DNA from: Candidatus Acidiferrum typicum
GTDB taxonomy: Bacteria; Acidobacteriota; Terriglobia; Acidiferrales; UBA7541
DNA: 64,000 nucleotides
Reading direction: 5' to 3'
Assembly (NCBI GenBank): GCA_002478115.1
Contig: DLMH01000054.1
Coordinates: 1 to 64,000 of the forward strand
The notes beneath the pieces were generated by a model, which had not been told where the DNA came from, searched no databases, and saw only the letters and a program-made list of their open reading frames with translations. Numbering within the stretch: position 1 is the first letter of the stretch; every line of letters begins with the position of its first letter. Below are positions 7,752 through 16,724 of the stretch, piece by piece. A program made the position numbers and the translations under genes.

Positions 7752-10700
7752 TTAGTTTTGCCCGCCGGTTTTGTTTTGCGAGCTGGCGGCGGAACGCACC
7801 GCCGGCCAATTGTAGACAGGATACTTCGGGCGCTTGATGGGCGGAACCGGATGATCCTTCAGATCCTGCAGCGCGACGGCGACGGCCCTCTCGAGTTGCG
7901 GATCGTGGCCCTGGCGCCAGGCGGCGGGGTTGAACTCGACCTCGATGTCCGGCGAGATGCCGCGATTTTCCACGTCGAACTCACCGGTATCCGGATTGAA
8001 GAGGCCCCAGCGCGGGGCAGTAATTCCGCCGCCATCGATCAGCGAGGGATAACCACCGATGCCGATCAGGCCGCCCCAGGTGCGCGTGCCGATGAGCGGG
8101 CCAGTGCCGAGGCGCTTGAACATCCAGGGTAAAGCATCGCCGCCGGAGCCCGCATATTCATTGATGAGCATGACCTTGGGGCCATAGACGGTTTGCGGAA
8201 TGAGGGTGTCCTTGCCCTCGCGAGTCATGGCCGCGGCCAGCAGCGGGCGCTTCAGCCAATCCACGATGTAATCGGCAAGCCAACCGCCGCCGTTGAAGCG
8301 CTCATCAATCACCGCGCCTTGTTTGTCCCACTGCGCGAAGTAGTAGCGATTGAAGTTGGTGTAGCCGTTCACGGAGGTGTCCGGCAAATACACGTAGGCG
8401 AGGCGGCCGTTGCTGAGCTGGTCCACTTTGCGGCGGTTCTCGTCCATCCAGGCGCGCAAACGCAGCGCACGTTCGGTGGGAATCGGCACAACGGTCACCG
8501 CGCGGGCATCCTTGCCTGTGGGATCCGGACCGACCTTCAACTGTACGGCCTTGCCCGCTGTTTCCTGGAAGAAGCTGAAGACTTCGTCGGTGCCCAGGAG
8601 TTCGCGGCCATTCACCGCCAGCAGATACTCGCCTTCGCGGACATTCACGCCGGGCTCGGTCAACGGAGCGCGCAGGCCGGGATTCCAGTTTTCGCCGTGA
8701 TAGATATGCGCGAAGCGATAACGGCCATTCTCGATCTTGTAGTTGGCGCCAAGCAGGCCGCCGCCAACGTGTTTCACTTCCGGCCGGTCGCCGCCGAAAA
8801 TGTAGATGTGCTGCGCGGTGATTTCGCCGAGCATGTCGGCAAAGATGTAGTTGAGATCGGCGCGGCTCATCACGTTGTCCACGTAGGGCTGATACGCGGC
8901 AGCGAGCGCTTTCAGGTTGGCGCCGTGCATGTTGGGGTCATAGAAGAAATCGCGCTCGATGCGCAGGACTTCGCGGAACATCTGCTCCCACTCCGCGCGG
9001 GGATCAACTTCAATTTCCATGGCATCGAGTTTCAGCGCGCCGCCGGGCTTGCCGGGTTCGCTGGGTTTGCCAAGTGCATCGACGGGCTTGATGAACCACG
9101 CTCCGTGGGGACGCCCACCCCCACCCCCGCCGCCACCGGTACCGGAAGGATTCGGCTCGGGTAACTGCTCGTAAAGGGCCTTTTCCGCGTTTGCGGAAAT
9201 GAAGAAGCCGCCAACATTGTCGAGCAGCTTGTCCGTCTTGCCGGTGCACACATCGAATTTGTGAACAATCTGGCCGGGATTGCCGGAACCATCCTCGACC
9301 TGTGGCCCCTCGAGCAAATAGAGGATGTGCGTTTTTCCGGCGAGCATCCGGCTATAGTTCCGTACGGGAAAAGGCAGGGAAAGGATGCGCTGATCGATGT
9401 TGTCGAAGTCGATCTTGATCGCCGGAGTTTCCTTGGACTTGTCCTCGTCTTTCTTGGCCTTGGCGTCTTTGTCTTTATCGCTGCCTTTTCCGGCGGCTTC
9501 CTTGGACTGCTCCGCGGCGGCTGATTCCCCTTCGGGCTTGCAATCATCCAGATCGGCGATTGGTTTTTCCTTGTTGGCAGCATCGGTTTTGCCGGAGGAA
9601 GCGGCGGGAGTGGCGACCTTTTCCTCGTCGCTCTGCGGAGCGAGAGGCGATTTTAAATCCTTGCGAAGCACAATCACATAACCGGCGCGCGTTACGGGCA
9701 CCCTGAATGCGCCCATGCTGCTGGCCAGGACGGGACCGTCGTCGGTGCTGGCGGTGAAGTAGAGATATTTGCCGTTTCTGTCGAAGGCGACGAAGGCCGC
9801 GTCGCTCATGCCGTCGGTCACCTGATGGGGCGTCTTATCCTCCAGCCCGTAAATGAAGGCCGCGCGCATTCCGCTGTTGAGTTGGCGTGTGTAGGCCACC
9901 CAGCGGCTGTCCGGCGACCACACGGGATTGAAGCCCGAGCCGGGTTCAGCTTCGTAAGTGTTGGTGTCAATCAGGACAGGCGCGCCGCCGTCGACGTTGA
10001 GATACCAGAGGTTCAGCCGCTTGTCGCTATAGACAATCTTTTTGCTGTCCGGCGACCAGGTGGGTGAATAGTAAAAAGTTGTTGGAGTGCCAAGACTGAT
10101 TTTGCGGACATCGCTCAAACCATCCTGCGAACGCAAATGCAAAGCGTATTCGCCGGATTCATCGGAGAAGTAGGCGATCCACTTTCCGTCGGGCGACCAC
10201 GCGGGATCGCGGTCCGCGACGGCCGGAGAATTGGTGAGGTTGCGGATGTCGCCGTGCTCGACGGGAACCGTCAGAATCTCGCCGTGCGCTTCAAAGACGG
10301 CGCGCGCACCGGTGGGAGAGATGTTGGCGTTCTCGATCTGTTCGGCGGCCTTGACGAAATGACGGCGGACCGCAGGGAAGTCCCCGGTCACCTGAATTTC
10401 GACGGGGTGCTGTTTGCCACTGGCCGGATCGAAGACATGGAGCGAGCCGAATTGTTCGTAGACGATGGCGTCCGGGCCAGCCGAGGCGGACTTGATGTCC
10501 ACGCCGTTGCTGGGAATCGCCTCGCTGACCTGCCTGGAAGAGGTGTCATAAACGTAGAGATTCACCGGGCCGTTGCGGTCCGAGAGGAAGTAGATGCGGT
10601 TGCCGATCCACATCGGAGTGGAGTCGTTGGAATCCTTGTGCGGCACTTTCTCGGTGGTGGAATCGGCAAGATTGGCGATCCAGATGGGCGAAGCGGTGCC

Positions 10701-11306
10701 GCCGCGATAGTGCTTCAACCCGCGCTGGAAATCCCAATTCTCCTTGAAATTCGTGAACGGCACATAGGCCGCATGCGAGCTGTCGGGAGAGTAGGACAAT
10801 TCCTCCGCCATCGGCAGGGGCACTTCTTCGGGCAGGCCACCCTCGACGCCAACGGTAAACAGCCGGTCGAAATAAGAATAACTGTTGCGAGCAGAGCGGA
10901 AGAGCACGCGTTTGCCGTCACGGGTCCAGCCGGCGACCTGATCGGGGTAGGGGTGCGAGGTCAGGCGCTTGGGCACGCCCCCGGCAGCGGGAATCAGAAA
11001 GACATCCTCGTTGCCATCGTATTCGCCGGTGAAGGCGATCAGCGCGCCATCGGGCGAAAAGTAGGGATCGGATTCGATGCCGACGTCGCTGGTCAGGCGG
11101 CGCGCTTCGCCGCCATTGCGATCCACAATCCAAAGGTCGCCACCGTAACTGAAGGCAATCTGCGTGCGGCTGACGGTGGGCTTGCGCAGCAGCAAAGCCG
11201 TGTTACTCGATTGTGCCTTTGCCAGTGGAACGCTGAGAAGGAACGCCAGGACCAACAGCAGGCAGGCGAGGCAGCGAACAAACAGGGGGTTTCCGCGGAC
11301 GGACAT
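7752..11306 (-). CDS. Tricorn-type S41 protease with N-terminal beta-propeller
   Basis: A 1,184-residue exported protein. Residues 1-33 are a signal peptide (CLLLVLAFLLSVPLAKAQ). About 40-630 hold WD40-like PD40 repeats (SPDG / SPDSK blocks), then comes a low-complexity Lys/Glu/Asp linker, then a PDZ-containing S41-type catalytic region (about 780-1184). By analogy with archaeal tricorn, H833, S1054 (NEYAGSGGD) and E1113 (VENRG) are kept, but the residue before the histidine is Q rather than Ser and the residue after the nucleophile is Gly rather than Asp. GGAGGAAAT directly precedes the ATG at 11306, so longer readings upstream are rejected. Likely role: periplasmic peptide degradation. Confidence 0.88.
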   Translation of the reverse strand: MSVRGNPLFVRCLACLLLVLAFLLSVPLAKAQSSNTALLLRKPTVSRTQIAFSYGGDLWIVDRNGGEARRLTSDVGIESDPYFSPDGALIAFTGEYDGNEDVFLIPAAGGVPKRLTSHPYPDQVAGWTRDGKRVLFRSARNSYSYFDRLFTVGVEGGLPEEVPLPMAEELSYSPDSSHAAYVPFTNFKENWDFQRGLKHYRGGTASPIWIANLADSTTEKVPHKDSNDSTPMWIGNRIYFLSDRNGPVNLYVYDTSSRQVSEAIPSNGVDIKSASAGPDAIVYEQFGSLHVFDPASGKQHPVEIQVTGDFPAVRRHFVKAAEQIENANISPTGARAVFEAHGEILTVPVEHGDIRNLTNSPAVADRDPAWSPDGKWIAYFSDESGEYALHLRSQDGLSDVRKISLGTPTTFYYSPTWSPDSKKIVYSDKRLNLWYLNVDGGAPVLIDTNTYEAEPGSGFNPVWSPDSRWVAYTRQLNSGMRAAFIYGLEDKTPHQVTDGMSDAAFVAFDRNGKYLYFTASTDDGPVLASSMGAFRVPVTRAGYVIVLRKDLKSPLAPQSDEEKVATPAASSGKTDAANKEKPIADLDDCKPEGESAAAEQSKEAAGKGSDKDKDAKAKKDEDKSKETPAIKIDFDNIDQRILSLPFPVRNYSRMLAGKTHILYLLEGPQVEDGSGNPGQIVHKFDVCTGKTDKLLDNVGGFFISANAEKALYEQLPEPNPSGTGGGGGGGGRPHGAWFIKPVDALGKPSEPGKPGGALKLDAMEIEVDPRAEWEQMFREVLRIERDFFYDPNMHGANLKALAAAYQPYVDNVMSRADLNYIFADMLGEITAQHIYIFGGDRPEVKHVGGGLLGANYKIENGRYRFAHIYHGENWNPGLRAPLTEPGVNVREGEYLLAVNGRELLGTDEVFSFFQETAGKAVQLKVGPDPTGKDARAVTVVPIPTERALRLRAWMDENRRKVDQLSNGRLAYVYLPDTSVNGYTNFNRYYFAQWDKQGAVIDERFNGGGWLADYIVDWLKRPLLAAAMTREGKDTLIPQTVYGPKVMLINEYAGSGGDALPWMFKRLGTGPLIGTRTWGGLIGIGGYPSLIDGGGITAPRWGLFNPDTGEFDVENRGISPDIEVEFNPAAWRQGHDPQLERAVAVALQDLKDHPVPPIKRPKYPVYNWPAVRSAASSQNKTGGQN

Positions 11307-11464
11307 ATTTCCTCCATGGATCGTAAGGACTTCGCGCATCGGGTGGCCGGTAACTCGGCAGTCGGAAATAATATCGTGCGATTGGCAGGGGAGAGTGTAC
11401 CACAGGAAAAGGCGGTAAAACTGGGGGAGAGGCGAGTGGGGGACCATTTCGTTGCTATAAATCA

Positions 11465-11536
11465 GAAGAGTCAAAATCCCCAGGTGAAAAACCGTCATCT
11501 GGGGCACCCAACCCTTTAGGGCGTTGCGCCCGAGCC
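11465..11536 (+). repeat. Left copy of 72-nt hairpin repeat flanking the TA module
   Basis: This matches 12480-12551 over 72 bases with few changes and the same orientation. The core is CCCCAGGTGA, a seven-base loop, then TCATCTGGGG; the right copy has TCACCTGGGG, so the change leaves a G-U pair. The 11307-11700 gap also holds an imperfect CCTTCGC/GCGATGG hairpin near 11575. Confidence 0.75.
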
Positions 11537-11652
11537 GCCGGCCCAGCCGCCGATGAGAAGATTTCCCGACCCTTCGCAAAAACCGCGATGGGCAGGTCAC
11601 CGAGAATTTCCCGAGCACGATAAGGCTGTGGCTCGCGCCAGTCCAAAGGAAC

Positions 11653-11685
11653 TTGGCGTGCTGTACATTGTGCGGTACAATGTAC
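11653..11685 (+). promoter_or_regulatory. Promoter and palindromic operator of the toxin-antitoxin pair
   Basis: TTGGCG (11653-11658) and TACAAT (11676-11681) are spaced by 17 bases as a sigma-70-type promoter. A perfect nine-base inverted repeat, GTACATTGT (11663-11671) and ACAATGTAC (11677-11685), covers the spacer and the -10 element. That position suits autorepression by the downstream helix-turn-helix antitoxin. Confidence 0.6.
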
Positions 11686-11700
11686 TATATAAGGTGCAGG

Positions 11701-12057
11701 ATGGCGGAAGGCCAACAGCCGCGAAAAATCCCGCTGATTTTTTATCGCTTGAGGCCGGGAAGCGAACCCGTGCGGGAGTGGCTGAAGGAACTCCCGGAAG
11801 CCGAGCGACACGCCATAGGGAAAGACCTGTTGCGTGCGCAATGGCGGTGGCCCGCCGGGATGCCGCTGTTCCGGCCGTTGGGAAACGGTTTGTGGGAGAT
11901 CCGGACGGACCTGCCAACGAAAAGGACGGCACGCGTGCTGATTTGCTTTTACGAGGGGCAGCTCGTCGCGCTGCACGGGTTTATCAAGAAAACGCGTACG
12001 ACACCGGATGATGATTTGGCATTGGCGCGCAAGCGCCAGAAGGAGTTAGAGCGATGA
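11701..12057 (+). CDS. higB: HigB/RelE-superfamily toxin (phage Gp49-like)
   Basis: A 118-residue basic protein with the features of the Gp49-like HigB toxin family, ribosome-associated mRNA interferases: IPLIFYRLRPGSEPVREWLKEL at the N-terminus, a central PLGNGLWEIRTDL strand block, and HGFIKKTRTTPDDDLALARKRQKE at the end. In this family the R-T-D and F-x-K-K elements shape the active site. The ATG at 11701 follows AAGGTGCAGG, an adequate ribosome-binding site. Its last four bases overlap the start of the antitoxin gene. Toxin-first order is the norm for HigBA. The family call is firm; toxicity is inferred. Confidence 0.85.
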   Translation: MAEGQQPRKIPLIFYRLRPGSEPVREWLKELPEAERHAIGKDLLRAQWRWPAGMPLFRPLGNGLWEIRTDLPTKRTARVLICFYEGQLVALHGFIKKTRTTPDDDLALARKRQKELER

Positions 12058-12341
12058 GCAGGAAGCGCAAGAAGCATATGGGTTCGAGCATTGACGATTT
12101 TCTGAAGGAAGAGGGCATTTTTGAAGAGGCGCAAGCACAGGCGGTGAAGGAGGTCGTCGCGTGGCAGCTCGACGAGGCCATGAGGAAGCGGAAAATATCC
12201 AAAAATAAAATGGCCACACTGCTCAAGACAAGCCGCACACAGGTTGACCGGCTCCTCGATCCGAAAAACGACATCACGCTTTCCAGCCTGCAACGGGCGG
12301 CGGCGATCGTCGGACGGCGGGTGATGATCGAGTTGGTTTGA
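12054..12341 (+). CDS. higA: HigA-type XRE antitoxin
   Basis: A 95-residue protein whose start overlaps the toxin stop (ATGA), implying coupled translation. The N-terminus is basic (MSRKRKKHMG), residues 12-45 are helical and likely contact the toxin, and residues 46-85 hold a helix-turn-helix of the XRE type (ISKNKMATLLKTSRTQVDRLLD). It should neutralise the toxin and bind the palindrome at 11663-11685 to repress the operon, as known for HigA proteins. The recognition helix and operator are seen or inferred from sequence; binding is not shown. Confidence 0.85.
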   Translation: MSRKRKKHMGSSIDDFLKEEGIFEEAQAQAVKEVVAWQLDEAMRKRKISKNKMATLLKTSRTQVDRLLDPKNDITLSSLQRAAAIVGRRVMIELV

Positions 12342-12413
12342 GAAAACGGCGGGCGCGGGTGGCGCAAATCACGCCTATCTAGAAAGCTGAGAGAAGAAAG
12401 AGGCGCCTCCCCT

Positions 12414-12551
12414 TCGCAAAAACCGCGAAGGGTAGGCCACCCAGGAGCTACTCGCGCATCAAGGGTGCGCCACGCGCCGGAAGAGTCAAAATCCCCAGGT
12501 GAAAAAGCGTCACCTGGGGCACCCAACCTTTTAGGGCGTTATGCCCGGGCC
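12414..12551 (+). repeat. Hairpin repeats to the right of the TA module
   Basis: This covers a CCTTCGC-loop-GCGAAGG stem followed by GTAGGCCACC (12414-12441) and the right copy of the 72-nt repeat (12480-12551) with a perfect CCCCAGGTGA/TCACCTGGGG stem. Together they fill most of 12342-12671; the rest (about 12552-12671) shows paired GGCGTT/AACGCC segments but no gene. Confidence 0.7.
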
Positions 12552-12671
12552 ACCCTTCGTTTACGGTTTTCCGCTGGGGACGCCATTCTCCTGAATGGCG
12601 TTTTGCTGGGCGCCAATCGGGAGATTGGCGTTCCCAGGACCCGCTGAATCAACAGAGTTTTTTTGCTAAAA

Positions 12672-13583
12672 CTAGAGGATTTTCTTGCCTAGGCCGGATA
12701 GGACGAGTTCGACGCCGAGGAGCGCGGTGCGGTTGTGCTCGTCGATGATGGGGTTGATCTCGACGATTTCCATGGCCACCATGGCTTCGCTGTCCGCGAT
12801 CATTTCCATGGCGAGGTGCGCTTCGCGGTAGGTGACGCCGCCGCGGACGGGCGTGCCCACGCCGGGCGCATCGCTGGGATCGAGGAAGTCCATGTCCAGG
12901 CTGACGCAGACGCCTGCGGTATCGTCCATGGCGAATTTGAGGGCGTCGGCCATCACCTCGCGCATGCCGCGTTCATCGATGTCGCGCATGGTGAAGGTTT
13001 TCACACCCAGCTTCTTGATGAGTTTCTTTTCGTGGGAATCCAAATCGCGCACGCCCACCAGCACTACATTTTGTGGCTCGATCTTCGGCTTGTAACCGAA
13101 GAGGTCATGGAGTTCGGGAACGCCATAGCCGAGGATGGCGGCCAGAGGCATGCCGTGGACGTTGCCCGATGGCGAGGATTCCGGCGTGTTCATGTCGCTG
13201 TGGGCATCCAGCCAGATGCAGCCGATCTGCTTTTTTTCCTTGCGGAAATGCGCGGCGACTCCGCTGGTGGATCCGGCGGCGATGGAGTGGTCTCCGCCAA
13301 GGACCAGGGGCAAGTAGCCTTCTTCAAGTGACTTCTGCACGGCGTGGCCCAGGGTTTTGCAGGCATCAGCGATTTCGTCGACATACTTGCTGCGTTTTTC
13401 GCCGACGGGCATTTCTTCGGGTTGTTTCACGATGATGTTGCCGATGTCCTCGACGTGGTGGCCGAGATGCTTGATGCGGGATTGCAGTCCGGCAACGCGC
13501 AGGGCGGAGGGGCCCATATCCACGCCGCGGCGGCTGGCGCCGAGGTCCATGGGGACGCCGATGATGCGAATCTTTTGAGGCAT
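12672..13583 (-). CDS. rocF: Arginase
   Basis: A 303-residue ureohydrolase, the usual arginase length, converting arginine to ornithine and urea in the cytoplasm. The manganese-ligand motifs are intact: GGDHS (96-100), DAHSD (126-130, with following MNTPESSPSGNVHG substrate loop) and SLDMDFLDP (about 226-234). The loop after DAHSD (T-P-x-x-S-x-S-G-N-x-H-G) is that of arginase rather than agmatinase. The ATG at 13583 starts at the expected IRIIGVPMDLG. It appears to be monocistronic, with hairpin repeats on both sides. Confidence 0.93.
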   Translation of the reverse strand: MPQKIRIIGVPMDLGASRRGVDMGPSALRVAGLQSRIKHLGHHVEDIGNIIVKQPEEMPVGEKRSKYVDEIADACKTLGHAVQKSLEEGYLPLVLGGDHSIAAGSTSGVAAHFRKEKKQIGCIWLDAHSDMNTPESSPSGNVHGMPLAAILGYGVPELHDLFGYKPKIEPQNVVLVGVRDLDSHEKKLIKKLGVKTFTMRDIDERGMREVMADALKFAMDDTAGVCVSLDMDFLDPSDAPGVGTPVRGGVTYREAHLAMEMIADSEAMVAMEIVEINPIIDEHNRTALLGVELVLSGLGKKIL

Positions 13584-13636
13584 ACAAGTGTGTCCCGTGA
13601 TCCGAGTTTCATGGCCCCGGGCGGAAAAATGATTAG

Positions 13637-13837
13637 CGACATTTCCTCAGGGGCTAAAGCCCATTGGCAGTAGGAGCTTTACGCCGGGGCTGAAGCCCCG
13701 GCCTCCTAAAGAAAAGAGTTCTTCCGCAAGCTGTTACGACATTTCCTCAGGGGCTAAAGCCCATTGAAAGCCAAACACTCAATGTCGGAGCTAAAGCTCC
13801 GACCCCCTGACGCGCGGAGTGTTTCCGCAAGCTGTTA
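13637..13837. repeat. Two tandem family B repeats
   Basis: Two copies (13637-13735 and 13737-13837) share the order ATTTCCTCAGGGGCTAAAGCCC, a variable stretch, a GGGGCT-GA-AGCCCC-type palindrome (GGAGCTAAAGCTCC in the second), CCTCC or CCCCC, and TTCCGCAAGCTGTTA. They fill the 303-base gap between arginase and asnS; no gene is seen. Confidence 0.75.
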
Positions 13838-13886
13838 GACGACCGGGGTACCGAAAAGCCGGAGTGGCGCAGCAACTTCCCGACAT

Positions 13887-15188
13887 TTAAGGATATACCC
13901 GATAAATCATCCGGGGGAAGGGGATGACTTCGCGGATGTGCTCGGTGCCGGTGATCCAGGCGACGGTGCGCTCGAGGCCGAGGCCGAAACCGGCGTGGGG
14001 CACGCTGCCATAGCGGCGGAGGTCCAGGTACCACTGGAAGGATTCTTCTGGTAAGTTGTTTTCTTTCAGCCGTTTAATGAGGAGATCGTAGTCATGAATG
14101 CGCTGGCTGCCGCCGATGATTTCGCCGTAGCCTTCGGGAGCGAGCATGTCGAAGGAGAGAGCCAAATCGGGACGCACGGCGTCCGGCTGCATGTAGAAGG
14201 CTTTGATGGCCGACGGGTAGTGATGGACCATGACCGGGCGGTCGTACGCACTGGAGATAATGGTTTCTTCGTCGCCGCCGAAATCGTCGCCGAACTTGGC
14301 GGGGTTGCCGTGCTTTTGAAGGACAGCGACAGCCTCCTCATAGGTGATGCGAGGGAAGGGGGGCCTGATGTTCTCGAGCTTCTTGACGTCGCGCTTGAGA
14401 GTTTCGAGTTCGCGGGATTTGTTCTTCACCACGCTTTGCACGATGGCGCTGACGAGGCCTTCGCCGAGGTCCATCATGTCGGGGAGTTCGGCGTAGGCGG
14501 CTTCGGGCTCGAGCATCCAGAATTCGGTGAGGTGGCGGCGGGTTTTGGATTTTTCGGCGCGAAAGGTTGGGCCGAAGGTGTAGACCTTGCCGAGGGCCAT
14601 GGCGGTGGCTTCGACGTAGAGCTGGCCGCTTTGCGTAAGGTAGGCTTTCTGGTCGTCGATGTAATTGACTTCAAAGAGTGTGCTGGTGCCTTCGCAAGCG
14701 GCGGGGGTGAAGATGGGAGCATCGGTGAGGGTGTAGCCTTGCGAGTCCATGAAGCTGCGCGCGGCGCGGACGGCTTCGGCGCGGATGCGGAGGATAGCGG
14801 CCTGGCGAGGGGTGCGGATCCAGAGGTGGCGCTGGTCGAGGAGGAAATCTACACCGTGCTCTTTGAGTTGAATGGGGAAGGGCGTGGCTTCAGGGACTTT
14901 CTGGACGATCTGAATTTTGCTGACGCCCATTTCGTAGCCGCCGGGGGCGCGCTGCTCGGCGCGGATTTTGCCGGTGACGATGACGCTGGATTCCTGGGTG
15001 AGACCTTTGAGGGCCTCGAAGGCTTCGGGGTTTTCTTTCAGGGAGCAGACGCCCTGAATGATGCCGGTGCCGTCGCGAAAGATGGGGAAGAGGAGCTTGC
15101 CGGATTCGCGTAGGTTGTAGAGCCAGCCGCGAATGGTGACTTCCTGGGCGTCGTATTTGCCTGCGTGTTCAATGGTGATAATGGTCAT
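13887..15188 (-). CDS. asnS: Asparaginyl-tRNA synthetase
   Basis: A 433-residue class IIb synthetase that charges tRNA-Asn. Residues 1-100 form the OB-fold anticodon-binding domain ([26 protein letters not shown]), and the catalytic domain follows with motif 2 ([25 protein letters not shown]) and motif 3 near the end ([15 protein letters not shown]), finishing with the RMIYRVYP tail typical of AsnS. Length and motifs fit AsnS rather than AspS, which is much longer in bacteria. The start is the ATG at 15188. It stands as a single gene with a short gap to the isomerase-like gene upstream of it on the same strand. Confidence 0.93.
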   Translation of the reverse strand: MTIITIEHAGKYDAQEVTIRGWLYNLRESGKLLFPIFRDGTGIIQGVCSLKENPEAFEALKGLTQESSVIVTGKIRAEQRAPGGYEMGVSKIQIVQKVPEATPFPIQLKEHGVDFLLDQRHLWIRTPRQAAILRIRAEAVRAARSFMDSQGYTLTDAPIFTPAACEGTSTLFEVNYIDDQKAYLTQSGQLYVEATAMALGKVYTFGPTFRAEKSKTRRHLTEFWMLEPEAAYAELPDMMDLGEGLVSAIVQSVVKNKSRELETLKRDVKKLENIRPPFPRITYEEAVAVLQKHGNPAKFGDDFGGDEETIISSAYDRPVMVHHYPSAIKAFYMQPDAVRPDLALSFDMLAPEGYGEIIGGSQRIHDYDLLIKRLKENNLPEESFQWYLDLRRYGSVPHAGFGLGLERTVAWITGTEHIREVIPFPRMIYRVYP

Positions 15189-15245
15189 AGTGAGGTTCTC
15201 TGTTGTGGGTTCAAACCAACAGTTTAGCAGAGAAGAGACTACTTC

Positions 15246-16130
15246 CTAGATAACGGGAACGGCGACATCGTTCCAGTCTTCTTCGAGGCGGGCGAGGGAA
15301 TTGGCGGCGGCGGTGAGTTGGGAGGAGAGGGAGGGGGCTTCGGGGCCGGTTTTTTCCTTGAGTTCGAGGGTTAGGGGGAGATCGGCGGCGGCGGGAGCGG
15401 ATTTGAGCAGGGCGAGAGCGGCGGGCCAGGCGATGGTGCCGTCGTAGGGCGGGAGATGCTCATCCTTTTCGCCGTGGTTGTCGTGGATATGGGCGCTGGC
15501 GACAAGATCGCGCAGGGGCTCAAAGCCTTTGGCGATGCGGGCGTCTTCCGGGCCTTCCGCCAGGTGGGCGTGGCCGATATCGAAATTGAAGCGCAAAGTA
15601 GTGAGCCGGGTTTCTTCCACAAAAGCGCGAAGGTAGGCGGGATCGCCCATTTCGTTGGTAGTGTTTTCGACACAGATGGTGACGCCGGCGTGGCGCGCGT
15701 GCAGGGTGAGATGTTCGAGGGAACTGAAAGCGGCGTCGCGTTTGCGCGGGTCAGCGGTTTCGCGGGAGCCGCCCATGTGCAGCACCATGCGGGGAAAGGG
15801 CAAATCGTCGGCGACGTCTAGAACGCGCTTCAGCTCGTCCATGGCTTCAATGCGGCGAACGCGTTCGACTTCACAGATGGAGAGCGGCGTGGCGCCTTCG
15901 CGATTGAGGCTGAGGTCGCGGCTCGTGGGAGCATGCAGCGAAGCGAGTTGCAGGCGATGATCGGTCAGGGCCTGGGCGATGGCGCGAACCTCCTGCCTGG
16001 TGGCGTAGTCGAAGTGGCTGCGCGTGGCAAAGATTTCGACGGCCTGGAAGCCTGCGGAGGCGATTTGCGTCAGGATTTCCGGCGTGAGTTTCTTGGAGAC
16101 AAAGAGGTAGGTGGAGAGGATTCGGAGCAT
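15246..16130 (-). CDS. Sugar phosphate isomerase/epimerase-like TIM-barrel protein
   Basis: A 294-residue member of the AP endonuclease 2 / xylose isomerase-like TIM-barrel superfamily. Typical metal-site blocks are present: LASLHAPTS, VLHMGGS, ICVENTTNEMG (Glu ligand), FNFDIGHAHLA (D-x-G-H) and SAHIHDNHGEKDEHLPPYDGT. The substrate is unknown; members isomerise sugars, inosose derivatives or hydroxypyruvate. The ATG at 16130 starts the first barrel strand; the longer open frame upstream comes from family A repeat DNA and is rejected. It lies 57 bases ahead of asnS on the same strand, so the two may share a transcript, but no functional link is known. Confidence 0.85.
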   Translation of the reverse strand: MLRILSTYLFVSKKLTPEILTQIASAGFQAVEIFATRSHFDYATRQEVRAIAQALTDHRLQLASLHAPTSRDLSLNREGATPLSICEVERVRRIEAMDELKRVLDVADDLPFPRMVLHMGGSRETADPRKRDAAFSSLEHLTLHARHAGVTICVENTTNEMGDPAYLRAFVEETRLTTLRFNFDIGHAHLAEGPEDARIAKGFEPLRDLVASAHIHDNHGEKDEHLPPYDGTIAWPAALALLKSAPAAADLPLTLELKEKTGPEAPSLSSQLTAAANSLARLEEDWNDVAVPVI

Positions 16131-16167
16131 GGGTGGCCGGATATATTTTAGCTGAAATTGGAGGTCG

Positions 16168-16345
16168 AAGAGAGATTCCTCCACTCCGGGACGGCAAAAA
16201 GCGCCGTCCCTCCGGTCGGAATGACAGATATGGGGTCGCGGATGATAGGAGGGATTCATCGCACAAAAAACGTGCGATGGAGAACCGTACAACGCACAAA
16301 AGGCGTGCGATGGAAAGCCGTACCTCGCTGCGGGACGGCGCTTTT
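16168..16345 (+). repeat. Family A repeats, two adjacent copies
   Basis: Copy one (16168-16227) has GGGACGGC-AAAAA-GCCGTCCC, a perfect hairpin, then TCCGGTCGGAATGACAG. Copy two (16247-16345) has GGGATTCATCGCAC, a duplicated GTGCGATGG / CGTAC segment and CTCGCTGCGGGACGGCG. The 16131-16724 gap contains only repeats: these, a GCGGCGGC-AA-GCCGCCGC palindrome at 16419-16436, and the copies at 16536 and 16616. Confidence 0.75.
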
Positions 16346-16535
16346 TACCGCTCCGGGAATCCCTCTTCAACTCCGGATTTCAGGATTACAGTTTGTTGGT
16401 GCACGTTCGGCCGTAAAAGCGGCGGCAAGCCGCCGCACTCCAAATTGGGCAAGACGCAGTGATCGTGAGGACAGGGGGCGCAGCCCTTCGCAGCTTAGGG
16501 TAAAGAGTCCTGCGCCCCTATAGCGGGGAGGAAAA

Positions 16536-16567
16536 CCCAAGAGCACAGTCAGGAGTGACTGTGCCAC
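16536..16567 (+). repeat. Family C hairpin
   Basis: CCCAAGAG, then CACAGTCA-GGAG-TGACTGTG, then CCAC. The element at 4537-4566 has the same flanks but CACAGGCA-AGAA-TGCCTGTG: the one base that differs in the left arm is matched by a change in the right arm, so pairing is kept. Confidence 0.7.
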
Positions 16568-16615
16568 GGATCGCGGGAGTTGCGAGGAATTTCCTGGTTG
16601 ATCACGAAGAGGGCA

Positions 16616-16672
16616 AGAAGGCGCCATCCCTCCGGTCGGAATGACAGAGTTGGAGTAGCGGTCGGAATGACA
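16616..16672 (+). repeat. Family A repeat, truncated
   Basis: Only the end of the element is present (GCGCCATCCCTCCGGTCGG, AATGACAG), followed by a second partial GGTCGGAATGACA. The left hairpin arm is missing. Confidence 0.6.
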
Positions 16673-16724
16673 AATTTTGGGTGGCGCGCTGAATTACGGA
16701 GTTTGGGCTGAAGAGGGTGTGTCG

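Noticed and set aside
8193..9164. Open frame of 323 codons opposite the tricorn protease
   Set aside because: It lies antisense to a clear gene, with a composition that mirrors its codon use; a shadow.
10137..11519. Open frame of 460 codons opposite the tricorn N-terminal region
   Set aside because: It is antisense to the propeller repeats of the protease and has no recognisable domain.
14094..15113. 339-codon plus-strand frame
   Set aside because: Antisense to asnS, whose motifs are unambiguous.
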